NCBI GenBank assembly: GCA_023388965.1
Contig: JAEWFF010000015.1
Location: 1 to 64,000, forward strand
Direction of reading: 5' to 3'
Source: Pseudomonadota bacterium
GTDB lineage: Bacteria; Pseudomonadota; Alphaproteobacteria; Rhizobiales; Methylopilaceae
DNA length: 64,000 nt
Below the pieces are notes generated by a model, which was given only the letters and a program-made list of their open reading frames with translations, ran no database searches and was not told where the DNA came from. Every line of letters starts with the position of its first letter. Position 1 is the stretch's first letter. Below, one piece after another: positions 8,993 to 17,816 of the stretch. Both the position numbers and the translations under genes were made by a program.

Positions 8993-9459
8993 ACGAGCGA
9001 GGCGGCGATGGCCTTCAGCGCCGCCTGCGCGTCTTGCGGCGAAAGCCGGACCTGAAGCCCGCGCTGGCCGCCGTTGATATAGACGGCGGCATGAACAAGG
9101 GCTTCTTCCTCGATTGCCGTCGGCACCGGCTTCTTCTGCCCGAAAGGGCTGATGCCGCCGACATGATAGCCGGTGATCCGCTCGGCATCAGCGGGTTTCA
9201 TCATATGCGCGGCTTTTCCCCCGAAGGCGGCGGCGAGTTTCTTCATGCTCACCTCCCGGTTGGAAGGAACGATGACGCAGACCGGTTTGCCGTCCACCTC
9301 CGCCATCAGCGTCTTCAGGACGCGCGACGCGTCCTCGCCGATCGCGTCGGCCGCCTGGAGACCGATGCGGTCGGCGCCCGGATCGTAGTCATAGGCATGG
9401 ACGGTGAAGGAAAGGCCGGCCTTCACGAGCGCCTGGGTCGCCCGGGTGGTTCTGGACAT
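8986..9459 (-). CDS. ybaK: Cys-tRNA(Pro)/Cys-tRNA(Cys) deacylase YbaK
   Basis: A 157-residue YbaK-family editing protein, which hydrolyses misacylated Cys-tRNA(Pro) in trans. The order of blocks fits: ALVKAGLSFTVHAYDYDP at the N-terminus, DASRVLKTLMAEVDGKPV, the conserved VPSNREVSMKKLA segment whose lysines contact tRNA, and the glycine-rich GGISPFGQKK loop. Thirteen bases separate it from the upstream arsenate reductase-like gene, so the two are probably co-transcribed. A second, more distant YbaK-domain gene lies at 15962-16420. Confidence 0.93.
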   Translation of the reverse strand: MSRTTRATQALVKAGLSFTVHAYDYDPGADRIGLQAADAIGEDASRVLKTLMAEVDGKPVCVIVPSNREVSMKKLAAAFGGKAAHMMKPADAERITGYHVGGISPFGQKKPVPTAIEEEALVHAAVYINGGQRGLQVRLSPQDAQAALKAIAASLVA

Positions 9460-9471
9460 CGCGGTTTCCGC

Positions 9472-9816
9472 TCAGAAAAGGCTTTCATAGATTTCCGGCT
9501 TGAAGCCGGCGGTAAGCGCGCCGTCGCGGTCGAGGATGGGCCGCTTGATCATCGAGGGCTGCGCCTGCATCAGGGCGATCGCCCTGGCTGCGTCGAGATC
9601 CTGCCGTTCCGCCTCGGGCAGCTTGCGGAACGTGGTCCCGGCGCGGTTGAGAACGGTTTCCCAGCCGAGCGTCGCCACGAAGCGCTCCAGGCTCGTCGCG
9701 TCGATACCCTCGGTCTTGTAATCGTGGAACCGATAGGCGATGCCGCGGCCGTCGAGCCAGGCGCGCGCCTTCTTCATCGTGTCGCAATTCTTTATGCCGT
9801 AGATCGTGACGGTCAT
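9472..9816 (-). CDS. ArsC/Spx-family reductase (YffB-like)
   Basis: A 114-residue thioredoxin-fold protein of the ArsC/Spx/MgsR family, closest in size and motifs to E. coli YffB. YGIKNCDTMKKARAWL near the N-terminus places a single redox Cys at 11, followed by the characteristic KKA. The IKRPIL motif, with its cis-Pro type segment, is near the C-terminus. YffB-like proteins bind glutathione and their physiological substrate is not settled, so arsenate reduction should not be assumed. The ATG at 9816 has GGAGA upstream. It precedes ybaK on the same strand. Confidence 0.88.
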   Translation of the reverse strand: MTVTIYGIKNCDTMKKARAWLDGRGIAYRFHDYKTEGIDATSLERFVATLGWETVLNRAGTTFRKLPEAERQDLDAARAIALMQAQPSMIKRPILDRDGALTAGFKPEIYESLF

Positions 9817-9862
9817 TAAGGTCTCCGTGGTTGCAAGAGGGCCTGCCTGCGCTTTCGGGCAT

Positions 9863-11032
9863 TCAGAGACTGCGGAACTTCTCCGCGACGGTCTCGACCT
9901 CAAGGCTTTTCAGCCCGGCGATATTGATACGGCCGGAGGCGGGCATATAGATCGCGTGTTCATCGCGCAGCCGTGACACGTCCGCCGCATCGAGCGGCAG
10001 CAGCGAGAACATGCCTTCCTGATCGGCGATGGCCTCGAGCGCCGGCCAGCGCTGCGCGAGGCTGGCGGAAAGCCGCGTGCGGATCGCCGTGATACGCTGC
10101 CGCATGCCTTCAAGCTCGGCCATCCAGTCGGCCTTCAGCGTCTCGTCGCCGAGAATGGCGCTGACGATGGCCGAGCCGTGATCGGGCGGCATGGAATAGT
10201 TCACGCGGGCGAAAGCCGTCAGGTTCGTGCGCACGGAAAGCGCCGCGGCGGGCGTCTCGCAGACGGCATAGACGGCGCCGGTGCGTTCGCGATAGAGCCC
10301 GAAGGACTTCGAGCAGGACACCGCCACCAGCGCTTCGGGGACGGATGACAGCAGCATGCGCAACCCGGCCGCGTCCTCGTCAAGGCCGCGTCCGAAGCCC
10401 TGATAGGCGATGTCGATGAGCGGAATGAGGCCGCGCGCGGCGATGATGTCGCAGACCATGCGCCATTGCGCGGTCGAAAGGCCGGCTCCGCTCGGATTGT
10501 GGCAGCTTGCATGCAGCAGAACGGCCTCGCCGCGCGCAGCCTGCGACAGGGCGTCCGTCATACGCTCGAAAAGCACGGTCTGCGAGGGAATGTCGAAGAA
10601 GGGATAAGGGGCGAGCGAAAGGCCGGCGGTCTCGAAGATCGCGGCGTGATTGGACCAGCCCGGCAGGCCGAGCCGGACGGTTCCGGCGCCGGTTTTGGCC
10701 AGCAGGTCCGCGGCGATCCGCAGCGCGCCGGAACCGCCGGGCGTCTGGAGCGCGGCAATCGCGCGGCCCCGGCCTTCGGCCCCTGCCGTCAGTTCCCAGA
10801 GACGCTCGAGGAAGACGGCGTCGCCCTCCGGTCCCACATAGGCCTTGGTCGCCTGTGTCTCGACAAGCCGCCGTTCGGCGGCCTTCACCGCGCGCAGGAT
10901 CGGCGTCGCGCCCGTCTCGTCGCGATAGACGCCGACGCCGAGATCGACCTTGCCGGGACGCGTATCGGCGCGGAAGAGCCCGATCAGGGCGAGCAATGGA
11001 TCATCGGGCTGGCGGGCAAGCGTCTCGAACAT
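9863..11032 (-). CDS. Aromatic amino acid aminotransferase
   Basis: A 389-residue class I PLP-dependent aminotransferase of the AspC/TyrB subgroup. N-terminal DDPLLALIGLFRADTRPGKVDLGVGVY is the family opening (key part DLGVGVYRDE). ASCHNPSGAGLS marks the Asn-Pro cofactor region. SCSKSFGLYRERTGA carries the Schiff-base lysine and the phosphate-binding Arg. Rhizobial relatives act as tyrosine/aromatic aminotransferases with some aspartate activity. It transfers amino groups from Tyr, Phe or Asp to 2-oxoglutarate in the cytosol. It lies 47 bases upstream of the YffB-like gene on the same strand. Confidence 0.92.
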   Translation of the reverse strand: MFETLARQPDDPLLALIGLFRADTRPGKVDLGVGVYRDETGATPILRAVKAAERRLVETQATKAYVGPEGDAVFLERLWELTAGAEGRGRAIAALQTPGGSGALRIAADLLAKTGAGTVRLGLPGWSNHAAIFETAGLSLAPYPFFDIPSQTVLFERMTDALSQAARGEAVLLHASCHNPSGAGLSTAQWRMVCDIIAARGLIPLIDIAYQGFGRGLDEDAAGLRMLLSSVPEALVAVSCSKSFGLYRERTGAVYAVCETPAAALSVRTNLTAFARVNYSMPPDHGSAIVSAILGDETLKADWMAELEGMRQRITAIRTRLSASLAQRWPALEAIADQEGMFSLLPLDAADVSRLRDEHAIYMPASGRINIAGLKSLEVETVAEKFRSL

Positions 11033-11206
11033 GGCGTCGTTTCTCGCAAAGGGTGAACGGAAGGGCGCTGGACCCTAGGCCAAAGGCGCGACAAAATCGA
11101 CCGGCAACTTGCCCGAAAGCGGGCTTTCCGGCATTTTCCGCGCCGCTGCGGTTGCGGCGCGTGTCCGTGCCCCCATATGATGGGACAAGGCCACGAGGAA
11201 AATTTG

Positions 11207-12061
11207 GTGGACAGGAACAACAACGCAAAGCTCGCGCCGGCGGCGCTGCTGACGGCCATCCGCAAACGGCGGGGCCATCGGTCGGCGGAAAACAATCGCC
11301 CCGGCGATACCGTCATCGCCTCCTATAATGTGCATAAATGCGTGGGCGTCGACCGCCGCTTCGATCCGCAGCGCACGGCGGCCGTCATCGCCGAGATGGA
11401 CGCCGACGTCATCGCCATCCAGGAAGCGGACAAGCGGTTCGGCAAACGCTCGGGCCTGCTCGACCTGGAGGCGCTGGAGCGCGATTGCGGCCTCGTTCCG
11501 GTGCCGATCACCGCGCTGTCGTCTTCCGGCCATGGCTGGCACGGCAATATGATCATGATCCGCAAGGGTGCGGTTTGCGCCGTCCGGCAGTTGAAGCTGC
11601 CGGGCGTCGAGCCGCGCGGCGCGCTGGTGGTGACGCTGGATTTCCCCACGGGCCGCCTGCGGCTGGTCGCCGCCCATTTCGGCCTGCTCAGGCGCTCGCG
11701 CGAGCAGCAGGCGATGGCGGTTCTTGCCTCGGTCGCCGAGGATGAGAACATGCCGACGCTGCTCGTCGGCGATCTCAACGAATGGCGTGTCGGCGACCGC
11801 TCCTCGCTCTCCCGCCTGAAGCCGGTCTTCGATCCGGTCGCCGGCGCGGTGCCGAGTTTTCCCTCGCGCTTTCCCGTTCTGGCGCTCGATCGGGCGCTTG
11901 GCCATCCGCACGACCTCGTCACCTCCCTTGACGCCCACGACACGCCGCTGGCCCGCGTCGCCTCCGACCATCTGCCGATCAAGGCGCATATCGACCTCAA
12001 GGCGATATGGGAGCGCTCCTACGGCAACGAGCTTACAGATAGGGTGAGCCAAGCCATGTGA
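11207..12061 (+). CDS. Endonuclease/exonuclease/phosphatase family protein
   Basis: About 284 residues with the EEP (DNase I-like) fold. Motifs seen are ASYNVHKCVG near the N-terminus, AIQEADKRF with the metal-binding Glu, HGWHGNMIM, LLVGDLNEW and the terminal SDHLPI, which cover the catalytic Asn, Glu, Asp and His set. The substrate could be DNA or a phosphodiester lipid, and sequence does not decide. GAGGAAA lies just before TTG 11204 / GTG 11207, so a non-ATG start is preferred over the ATGs at 11177 and 11180. Its 3' end overlaps the convergent cardiolipin synthase gene by 29 bases, and the pair is often found together in rhizobia. Confidence 0.85.
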   Translation: MDRNNNAKLAPAALLTAIRKRRGHRSAENNRPGDTVIASYNVHKCVGVDRRFDPQRTAAVIAEMDADVIAIQEADKRFGKRSGLLDLEALERDCGLVPVPITALSSSGHGWHGNMIMIRKGAVCAVRQLKLPGVEPRGALVVTLDFPTGRLRLVAAHFGLLRRSREQQAMAVLASVAEDENMPTLLVGDLNEWRVGDRSSLSRLKPVFDPVAGAVPSFPSRFPVLALDRALGHPHDLVTSLDAHDTPLARVASDHLPIKAHIDLKAIWERSYGNELTDRVSQAM

Positions 12062-13490
12062 CGCGCTCGATAAGCCGGCGCAGGAAAGGCCGCGCGCGCA
12101 AGGCGTCGAGCTTCACCTGCTCCGCCTGGGAAAGAGCAAGGGCGATGCGCCTGCCGATCAGGTCGGCGAAGGGGCCGTCGATCACCTCAATGTCCACCTC
12201 GAAGTTCAATCGCAGCGAGCGCTGGTCGATATTCGACGAGCCGATATAGCTCCAGACGCCGTCGATCACCGTGAGCTTGGAGTGGTTGAAGGTTCCGGCG
12301 GACCGCCAGATGCGGCACCCCGCCTTCAGGAGCTGGTCGAATTGGGCGGTCATGGCGAGATCCACCAGCTTGAGGTTGTTGACGGCGGGAACGACGATAT
12401 CGATCTCCACCCCACGCCGGGCGGCGGTGGCGATGGCGCTGATCAGTTCCCGGTCGGGCAGGAAATAGGGTGACATGATGTGGATGTGCCGCTTGGCAAT
12501 GGAGACAGCTCCCATCAGCATGCGATGGTTGCTTTCGACGCTCTTGTCGGGGCCGGAAGAAACCACGCGCGCCAGCATGCCGTTTCCCGGCGCATCCGGC
12601 TGTGCGGGGATCTGCCAGGCAGGACCCGCCAGCACCCGCCCGCCGGAAAAGCGCCAGTCCTCATAGGCGGTGCGGAACAGATCGCGGACAACCGGCCCGG
12701 TCACGCGGAAATGCGTGTCGAGCGCGGCGGCCTCGCCGGCATGAACGGTGGAAAAGCCGGCGCGGATGTTGAGGCCGCCGGTGAAGCCGACGGCGCCGTC
12801 GACGACCAGGATCTTGCGGTGGGTACGCAGGTTCGCATAGGGCAGCCGGAGGCCCATGACGATATTGCCGTTGAACACCTCGACCGGCACGCCGGCGCGG
12901 CGCAGGTCCGCCACGATGGAGGGGATGGAATAGCGCGCGCCGACCGCGTCGATCACCACCCGGACCTCCACTCCCCGCCGCACGGCCGCCGCAAGGGTCT
13001 CGACGAAGCGTCTGCCGACCGGGTCCCGGTCGAAGATATAGGTTTCCAGCAGGACCGAGCGTTTCGCCTGCCCGATCGCCTCCAGCATCGCGCCATAGGC
13101 CTCGTCGCCGTTGGAAAGCATGGCGATGCGGTTGCCGCTGGTGAGGCGTCCGCGGCTGACGTTGTCACCGAGCCGCTGCATGGCGGCGAGCGCCCCGCCA
13201 AAGGCGGTTTGCACATGTTCGCCGGAGACCTCGTGGCCGGTCTTCGGGTGGCCGTCGGCCAGCAGACCCTCGCGGCCGAGGTTGAGCGTCTTGCGGCGGA
13301 TGCGGTTGACGCCGGCGATGGAATAGAGGAGCGCGCCGACAACGGGCGACAGCATGATGACGCCGACCCAGCCGATTGCCGCCCGCACTTCCTCCTTCGT
13401 CATCGTCGCATGAATGGCCGCCGGAACGCCGAGGACGAGCGACAGGACGACGAGGATATGCGGCCAATAGGCATAGAAGGTGTCGAGCAT
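12033..13490 (-). CDS. cls: Cardiolipin synthase (phospholipase D family)
   Basis: A 485-residue inner-membrane enzyme that joins two phosphatidylglycerols to make cardiolipin. Two hydrophobic segments near the N-terminus (about 5-25 and 38-60) precede two PLD domains, each with an HxK(x4)D motif: HRKILVVDGAVGFTGG and HSKLTVIDGVWSYIGSSN. Length and layout match bacterial ClsA. The start at 13490 begins the membrane helix, and the longer frame to 13562 adds an Arg-rich stretch without support. It overlaps the EEP hydrolase gene tail to tail. Confidence 0.93.
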   Translation of the reverse strand: MLDTFYAYWPHILVVLSLVLGVPAAIHATMTKEEVRAAIGWVGVIMLSPVVGALLYSIAGVNRIRRKTLNLGREGLLADGHPKTGHEVSGEHVQTAFGGALAAMQRLGDNVSRGRLTSGNRIAMLSNGDEAYGAMLEAIGQAKRSVLLETYIFDRDPVGRRFVETLAAAVRRGVEVRVVIDAVGARYSIPSIVADLRRAGVPVEVFNGNIVMGLRLPYANLRTHRKILVVDGAVGFTGGLNIRAGFSTVHAGEAAALDTHFRVTGPVVRDLFRTAYEDWRFSGGRVLAGPAWQIPAQPDAPGNGMLARVVSSGPDKSVESNHRMLMGAVSIAKRHIHIMSPYFLPDRELISAIATAARRGVEIDIVVPAVNNLKLVDLAMTAQFDQLLKAGCRIWRSAGTFNHSKLTVIDGVWSYIGSSNIDQRSLRLNFEVDIEVIDGPFADLIGRRIALALSQAEQVKLDALRARPFLRRLIERVTWLGSPYL

Positions 13491-13684
13491 GTGCGCGCGG
13501 ATCGTCCTTTCTGATCGGCGGCGGAATGTGCCGTCGACTATATATCGTCTTCGCCGCGACAATTGCGAGAGGGGCTATTGCATGGAAACGGCTGCGGAAA
13601 AGATCGCCCGGCCAGTGAAAACGGGTTGATCCCCGTCGGCCGGGGGACGATCCTGCGGGAGAATGGATGGAAGGAGAGACGGCC

Positions 13685-14245
13685 ATGTCGAAAGCGGCCG
13701 GTCATCTGGTTTTCGAGACGGCGGGCGGGCCGTGCGGCGTCGCCTGGAGCGGTGCGGGCATTTTGCGTTTCCAGCTTCCCGCCGCCGATGCGGCGGCGGT
13801 GCGCCGTCTGCTCCTGCGCGACGGCGCGGTCGCCGGGACGGGTGCGCCGCCGGATTTCGTCCGTGCCGCCGTTACCGCCGTCCAGCGCTATTTTTCCGGC
13901 GAGGCCGTGGATTTCACCGATGTGCCGCTGGACCTTTCGGCGGAAAGCGGGACCTTCCGGACGATCTACGCCGAGACGCGCCGCCTGCGCTGGGGCGAGA
14001 CGACGACCTACGGCGCGCTTGCCCGGGCGGTCGATGCGGGGCCGGAAGGCGCGCGCCTCGTGGGCCAGGCCATGGCGCGCAATCCGGTGGCGCTCATCAT
14101 TCCCTGCCACCGGGTTCTGGCGGCCGGCGGCCGGGTCGGCGGTTTTTCCGCTCCGGGCGGCGCGCAGTCGAAGCTGAAGATGCTGGCGCTGGAGGGTATC
14201 GGTGTCGGACCGCCGCCCTCCGCCCAGCGCGCCTTCGGTTTCTGA
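13685..14245 (+). CDS. ogt: Methylated-DNA--protein-cysteine methyltransferase
   Basis: A 186-residue suicide repair protein that removes the alkyl group from O6-methylguanine. The active-site PCHRV puts the acceptor Cys at 141. The preceding TTTYGALARAV helix-turn-helix and the ARNPVALIIP strand are conserved, and GGFSAPGGAQSKLKML follows as usual. The ATG at 13685 has AAGGAGAG upstream. It stands alone, divergent from cls, and ends in a strong hairpin. A second methyltransferase of this family, fused to an AraC-type domain, is at 51664-52536. Confidence 0.94.
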   Translation: MSKAAGHLVFETAGGPCGVAWSGAGILRFQLPAADAAAVRRLLLRDGAVAGTGAPPDFVRAAVTAVQRYFSGEAVDFTDVPLDLSAESGTFRTIYAETRRLRWGETTTYGALARAVDAGPEGARLVGQAMARNPVALIIPCHRVLAAGGRVGGFSAPGGAQSKLKMLALEGIGVGPPPSAQRAFGF

Positions 14246-14273
14246 CGCGGCCGGCCGATGGCGGCCATGTCCA

Positions 14274-14318
14274 CGAAAGCAACGGGGCCACGCTCGCCGC
14301 GCGACCCCGTTGCTTTCG
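14274..14318. terminator. Bidirectional Rho-independent terminator
   Basis: A perfect 14-bp inverted repeat (arms 14274-14287 and 14305-14318, ending in AACGGGG / CCCCGTT) with a 17-base loop. The arms carry A-rich and T-rich ends, so it can stop transcription of ogt from the left and possibly of the purine permease gene from the right. Confidence 0.8.
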
Positions 14319-14336
14319 TTTGCGGTCAGCCGTTCT

Positions 14337-14441
14337 GTAGCGGCACCGGTTTTCGCAGAAGCGGTAGAACCGCTCCATCTCTTGGCTTTAGCCGCATTTC
14401 CGGGTGCAAAACCGTTTCACACTTTTGCTGGAAATGTTCTA
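14337..14441. repeat. Intergenic palindromic repeat, copy A (RIME-like)
   Basis: This 105-base stretch matches the reverse complement of 26762-26866 without gaps, at about 86 percent by hand alignment. It contains small internal palindromes such as GCGGTAGAACCGC. Its size and palindromic makeup resemble the Rhizobium-specific intergenic mosaic element RIME1 (about 108 bp); the family name is inference. The right edge runs into the stop codon of the minus-strand permease gene. Confidence 0.8.
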
Positions 14442-15731
14442 TTCGGCGAAGAAGGCGAAGCGGATCACGAAGAGGACCGCCACGATCAGCGTTGCCGGAT
14501 GGATGGCGCGCCACTGGCCGGTGAAGGCTTTCAGCACGACATAGCTCACGAAGCCGAAGGCCAGTCCGTTGGCGATGGAATAGGTGAACGGCATGGCGAG
14601 CGCCGTCAGCGCCGCCGGTGCTGCTTCCGTCAGTTCCTCCCATTCGACGTCGACCAGTTCGCGGATCATCAGGCAGGCCACATAGAGCAGCGCCGGGGCT
14701 GTCGCATAGGTCGGCACGGAGCCGGCCAGCGGCGCGATGAACAGGGCGGCGAGAAACAGCACGGCGACGACGAGGGCGGTGAGGCCGGTGCGGCCGCCGG
14801 CCTGTACGCCGGACGCGCTTTCGACATAGGCGGTGGTGCTGCTCGTGCCGAGCATCGAACCGGCGACGATGGCGGTGCTGTCGGCCAGCAGCGCGCGGCC
14901 GAGACGGTTCGGCTTGCCTTCCTCGATGAGCTTTGCACGCTTGGCGACGCCGATCAGCGTGCCGGTCGCGTCGAAGACCTCGACGAGCACGAAGACAAGG
15001 ATGACGTGCAGCAGGCCGCCGTGCAGTGCGCCGACGATGTCGAGCTGGAAGAAGGTGGGCAGGATTGACGGCGGCGCCGAGACCAGACCCTGGAATTCGC
15101 TGACGCCGAGGAACCAGGATAGTACGGTGACGGTGAGGATGCCGATCAGAATGGAGCCCTTGACCCGCAGCGCATCGAGCACGGCGATGATGAAGAAGCC
15201 GAGGATCGCCAGGAGCGGCCCCGTCGCGGTGAGTTCACCGAGCCCGACGAGCGTTGCGGGATTGGCCACGACGATGCCGGAGCTTTTCAGCGCGATGATG
15301 CCGAGGAACAGGCCGATACCGGCGGCGATCGCGCTCCGGAGGGAATGCGGGATGCCGTCGATCAGCCAGCGCCGGATGCCGGTGACGGTCAGGATCACGA
15401 AGATCATGCCCGAGATGAACACCGCCCCCAGCGCCTGCTGCCAGGTGAAGCCCAGCGCGGCGACCACGGTGAAGGCGAAGAAGGCATTGAGTCCCATGCC
15501 GGGAGCCATGGCGATCGGCCAGTTGGCGACAAGCGCCATGATGGCCGAGCCGAGGGCGGCGGCCAGACAGGTCGCGACGAAGACCGCGTCGCGATCCATC
15601 CCGGTCGATGACAGGATATCCGGGTTGACGAAGATGATATAGGACATCGTGAGGAACGTCGTCAGGCCGGCCACCAGTTCGGTGCGGACGGACGTGCGGT
15701 GCTCACTGAGCTTGAAAAGCCGTTCAAACAT
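14439..15731 (-). CDS. NCS2 family purine permease (AzgA-like)
   Basis: A 430-residue permease with about 12-14 membrane helices, belonging to the AzgA/GhxP branch of nucleobase-cation symporters that take up hypoxanthine, guanine or adenine. Visible signatures are LVAGLTTFLTMSYIIFVNP at the N-terminus, the MAPGMGLNAFFAF motif, and GTSSTTAYVESASGVQAGGRTG in helix 10. The ATG at 15731 has a run of G plus GAGAAAAC upstream. The stop codon lies at the edge of a dispersed repeat element, so the repeat forms its 3' UTR. Exact substrate is not determinable. Confidence 0.92.
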   Translation of the reverse strand: MFERLFKLSEHRTSVRTELVAGLTTFLTMSYIIFVNPDILSSTGMDRDAVFVATCLAAALGSAIMALVANWPIAMAPGMGLNAFFAFTVVAALGFTWQQALGAVFISGMIFVILTVTGIRRWLIDGIPHSLRSAIAAGIGLFLGIIALKSSGIVVANPATLVGLGELTATGPLLAILGFFIIAVLDALRVKGSILIGILTVTVLSWFLGVSEFQGLVSAPPSILPTFFQLDIVGALHGGLLHVILVFVLVEVFDATGTLIGVAKRAKLIEEGKPNRLGRALLADSTAIVAGSMLGTSSTTAYVESASGVQAGGRTGLTALVVAVLFLAALFIAPLAGSVPTYATAPALLYVACLMIRELVDVEWEELTEAAPAALTALAMPFTYSIANGLAFGFVSYVVLKAFTGQWRAIHPATLIVAVLFVIRFAFFAE

Positions 15732-15961
15732 GTTTTCTCCCCCCAATGGCGTACGCCAGGGGGCGCCGCCTTGCATTGACAGCCGGCCGGGCATCTCCTC
15801 CGTCCGTTCGGCCCGCAGGCGGCCGCTTCGCCGGGGAAGCCTGCCGTCCGCAAGTCCGGCATAGTGCTTTTTGTCACGCTTTTGCGCCAGACGGCAATTG
15901 CCGTGAATTTCGACGAAAGTCTTTCAGGAAATGCGCGCCGTCGCGATCGCCGGCCCCGTGC

Positions 15962-16420
15962 CTATTCGCAGACGTCGACCCACTGCGCCGAAACGAGTTC
16001 GGCCATGCGAAGCGGGGCGATGCGCACCGCCGCATTGGTCGCGCCTGCCGCCGGCACCACCTCGGTGAAGGGCCGCAGCGATTCGTCGCAATAGACGGCA
16101 AGTGCGGACGGCAGGCCGAAGGGGCAGACGCCGCCCGGCGGATGGCTGGTCGCGGCGATCACCGTATCGGCGTCCAGCATGCGCGGCTTGCCGCCGAAAC
16201 GGTCCTTGAACTTGCGGTTGCTGAGCCTCGCGGTTCCGCTGGTCACGAGCAGCAGGACGTCTTCGCCGACCCTGAGGCAGATGGTCTTGGCGATCTGTTC
16301 GGGCGCAACCGAATGGGCGGCAGCCGCCAGTGCGACGGTGGCGGAGCTTTCCTCCGTGATCAGAACCGGGATATCGGGAGCATGCTGCTGGAAAAAGGCG
16401 CGGACGGATTCAAGGGACAT
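15962..16420 (-). CDS. YbaK/prolyl-tRNA synthetase-associated domain protein
   Basis: A 152-residue protein with the YbaK/EbsC fold, of the trans-editing factor type that deacylates mischarged tRNA. The helix SLESVRAFFQQHAPDIPVL is followed by the core strands, IAKTICLRVGEDVLLLV, the conserved lysine segment RLSNRKFKDRFGGKPRML, and a GGVCPFGLP loop equivalent to the glycine-rich loop of YbaK. It is only distantly similar to the ybaK gene at 8986-9459, so the tRNA substrate probably differs. It is the last gene before the tRNA-Leu island. Confidence 0.88.
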   Translation of the reverse strand: MSLESVRAFFQQHAPDIPVLITEESSATVALAAAAHSVAPEQIAKTICLRVGEDVLLLVTSGTARLSNRKFKDRFGGKPRMLDADTVIAATSHPPGGVCPFGLPSALAVYCDESLRPFTEVVPAAGATNAAVRIAPLRMAELVSAQWVDVCE

Positions 16421-16809
16421 GGATATCGGAAGCTTGCAAGGGTTCGGCGGCTGGAACGTCTGGTGGTCACGGATAAGGGCCGATTCGGCCGGCCGTCATG
16501 AAAGCACAAAAACGGCGCCCGCGCCGCCATCATTTACGCCCATGCGCCACCAGAACCCGTCTCACAGGACGCATAATCCCGCCGGGGACTGTGATCGACT
16601 ATGAAAAAGGGATGAAAAGCGAACGCAATCAATACGTTCCGAATGGAATGGTGCCAGAAGAGGACTCGAAAAATCGACCTATCTGTTTGAATTTATAGAG
16701 TTTGGATGAGTTTGATTTTGTCCGGAACCAACAAAAATACCAACAAATCAAAATCCCTGTCGCCCTCGCTTGCCTTGCTGCCCATCTTTTCGGGTTATCC
16801 CCAATAAAG
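16421..16809. other. Gene-free junction between chromosome and island
   Basis: About 390 bases without a convincing gene. The left part is chromosomal. At 16651-16670 it carries an imperfect copy of the tRNA-Leu 3' end. The bases after it are noticeably AT-rich (for example TTTGAATTTATAGAG) and mark the left end of the integrated island. Confidence 0.7.
16654..16670. repeat. Attachment-site repeat, distal end of island
   Basis: CCAGAAGAGGACTCGAA is identical to 23215-23231 inside tRNA-Leu. With one missing C the match extends to TGGTGCC on the left, which is the CCA-end of the tRNA. It is not a tRNA by itself. Confidence 0.85.
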
Positions 16810-17556
16810 TCAGGCACCCTTGCGGATTGCGGCATCGATCCGGCTGAATTCCTTGCCTTCGATCATAGCGAAGATGCAAGAGCCGCCGGAACGTTCTGCC
16901 CACAACTCGCCGACAAGCCGCTTCTCCTTCGAGTCGTCATTGGTGAAGTAGGGAGCACCTTTGTATTCTATCACCAGAACGCGCCCATCGGAAAGCAGCG
17001 CGACGAAATCAGGATAAAACTTATCCGTTGCCGTCTGAAGCCAGAACGAATTCGGCTGTTGAGACGTATTCCGCACCCATGCCTTCACTTCCGGCATGCG
17101 CTCCAGATAGACCGCGCATTCGTGCTCTTCGCCGGTCGGCTCCAGATCGCCGATCACGCGGAACAGATGCTTCTTGAAATCCGTCCGCCCCTTGTAGGGT
17201 TCGCGATAGGCATAGCGGCTTTCCTCGAAGACAAGCTCCAGCTCGGCGCTAGTCTTGAAGTCCAGCCCACCTTGCGGAATGAGCGCCTGTTGAAAGGCTT
17301 GGGTTTCGCGGCCGTCGCGGTGCTTGGCGATCACCTTCACCAGTGCTTCAACAAGCCGGAACTTCGCCCGCGCCAAGGCTTCGAGCGACATGCCGGTTTG
17401 TGCGGAAATCAGGTCCAGCGCCTTGGCAATGAAGAGCGTCGAGGAAATGCGGGTAATGTCGCGTCGGGCCGTGAAGGGAAGCCGCCGGTCAAGCCAGTTC
17501 ACCAGCGCGTTCTTTGTCCAGCCGCGTTCCTGAAGGTTGTCCGGTCCTGCAATCTT
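16810..17556 (-). pseudogene. Type III restriction subunit R, C-terminal remnant
   Basis: An open stretch of about 248 codons resembling only the C-terminal end of a type III restriction (Res) subunit. The key sign is a PD-(D/E)xK nuclease signature, FYPDFVALLSDGRVLVIEYKG (Pro-Asp then Glu-Tyr-Lys), followed by KEKRLVGELWAERSGG. Full Res proteins are around 850-1000 residues with a DEAD helicase part, which is absent here. The homologous frame continues upstream of the first possible GTG (17502) to an in-frame TGA at 17557-17559. No mod methyltransferase gene is nearby. It is best read as a truncated relic. Confidence 0.7.
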
Positions 17557-17816
17557 TCATTGGTTCGCTGACAGCTTTGTAAAGACGCGGTTCAGCCCTG
17601 TCACGCCTTCTTGTGCCCCCGTCGCCTCACAAGTCAGCCAGTTGTTGGACTTTGTTGCCCGAATGAGCGGCCGGCCCTTTTCTTTCGATGCGGGACATGT
17701 CTGCGTGCCGCCGGCATCAAGCTGAACCGTGCGCAGACGGCGCGTCTAGGCTGTCAGTCGCCTACTCGCAATCGGAGCAGAGTCGATGAATTGCATAGCC
17801 AGGAGGATCGGTTAAG

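Noticed and set aside
16651..16670. Second tRNA-Leu fragment taken as a gene
   Set aside because: Only about 20 bases of the 3' end are present, so it is an attachment-site copy, not a tRNA.
17557..17750. Open stretch of about 60 codons on the minus strand ahead of the Res remnant
   Set aside because: It ends in TGA in the same frame as the Res remnant, has no recognisable domain and no good start. It may be another relic, but there is not enough to call it.
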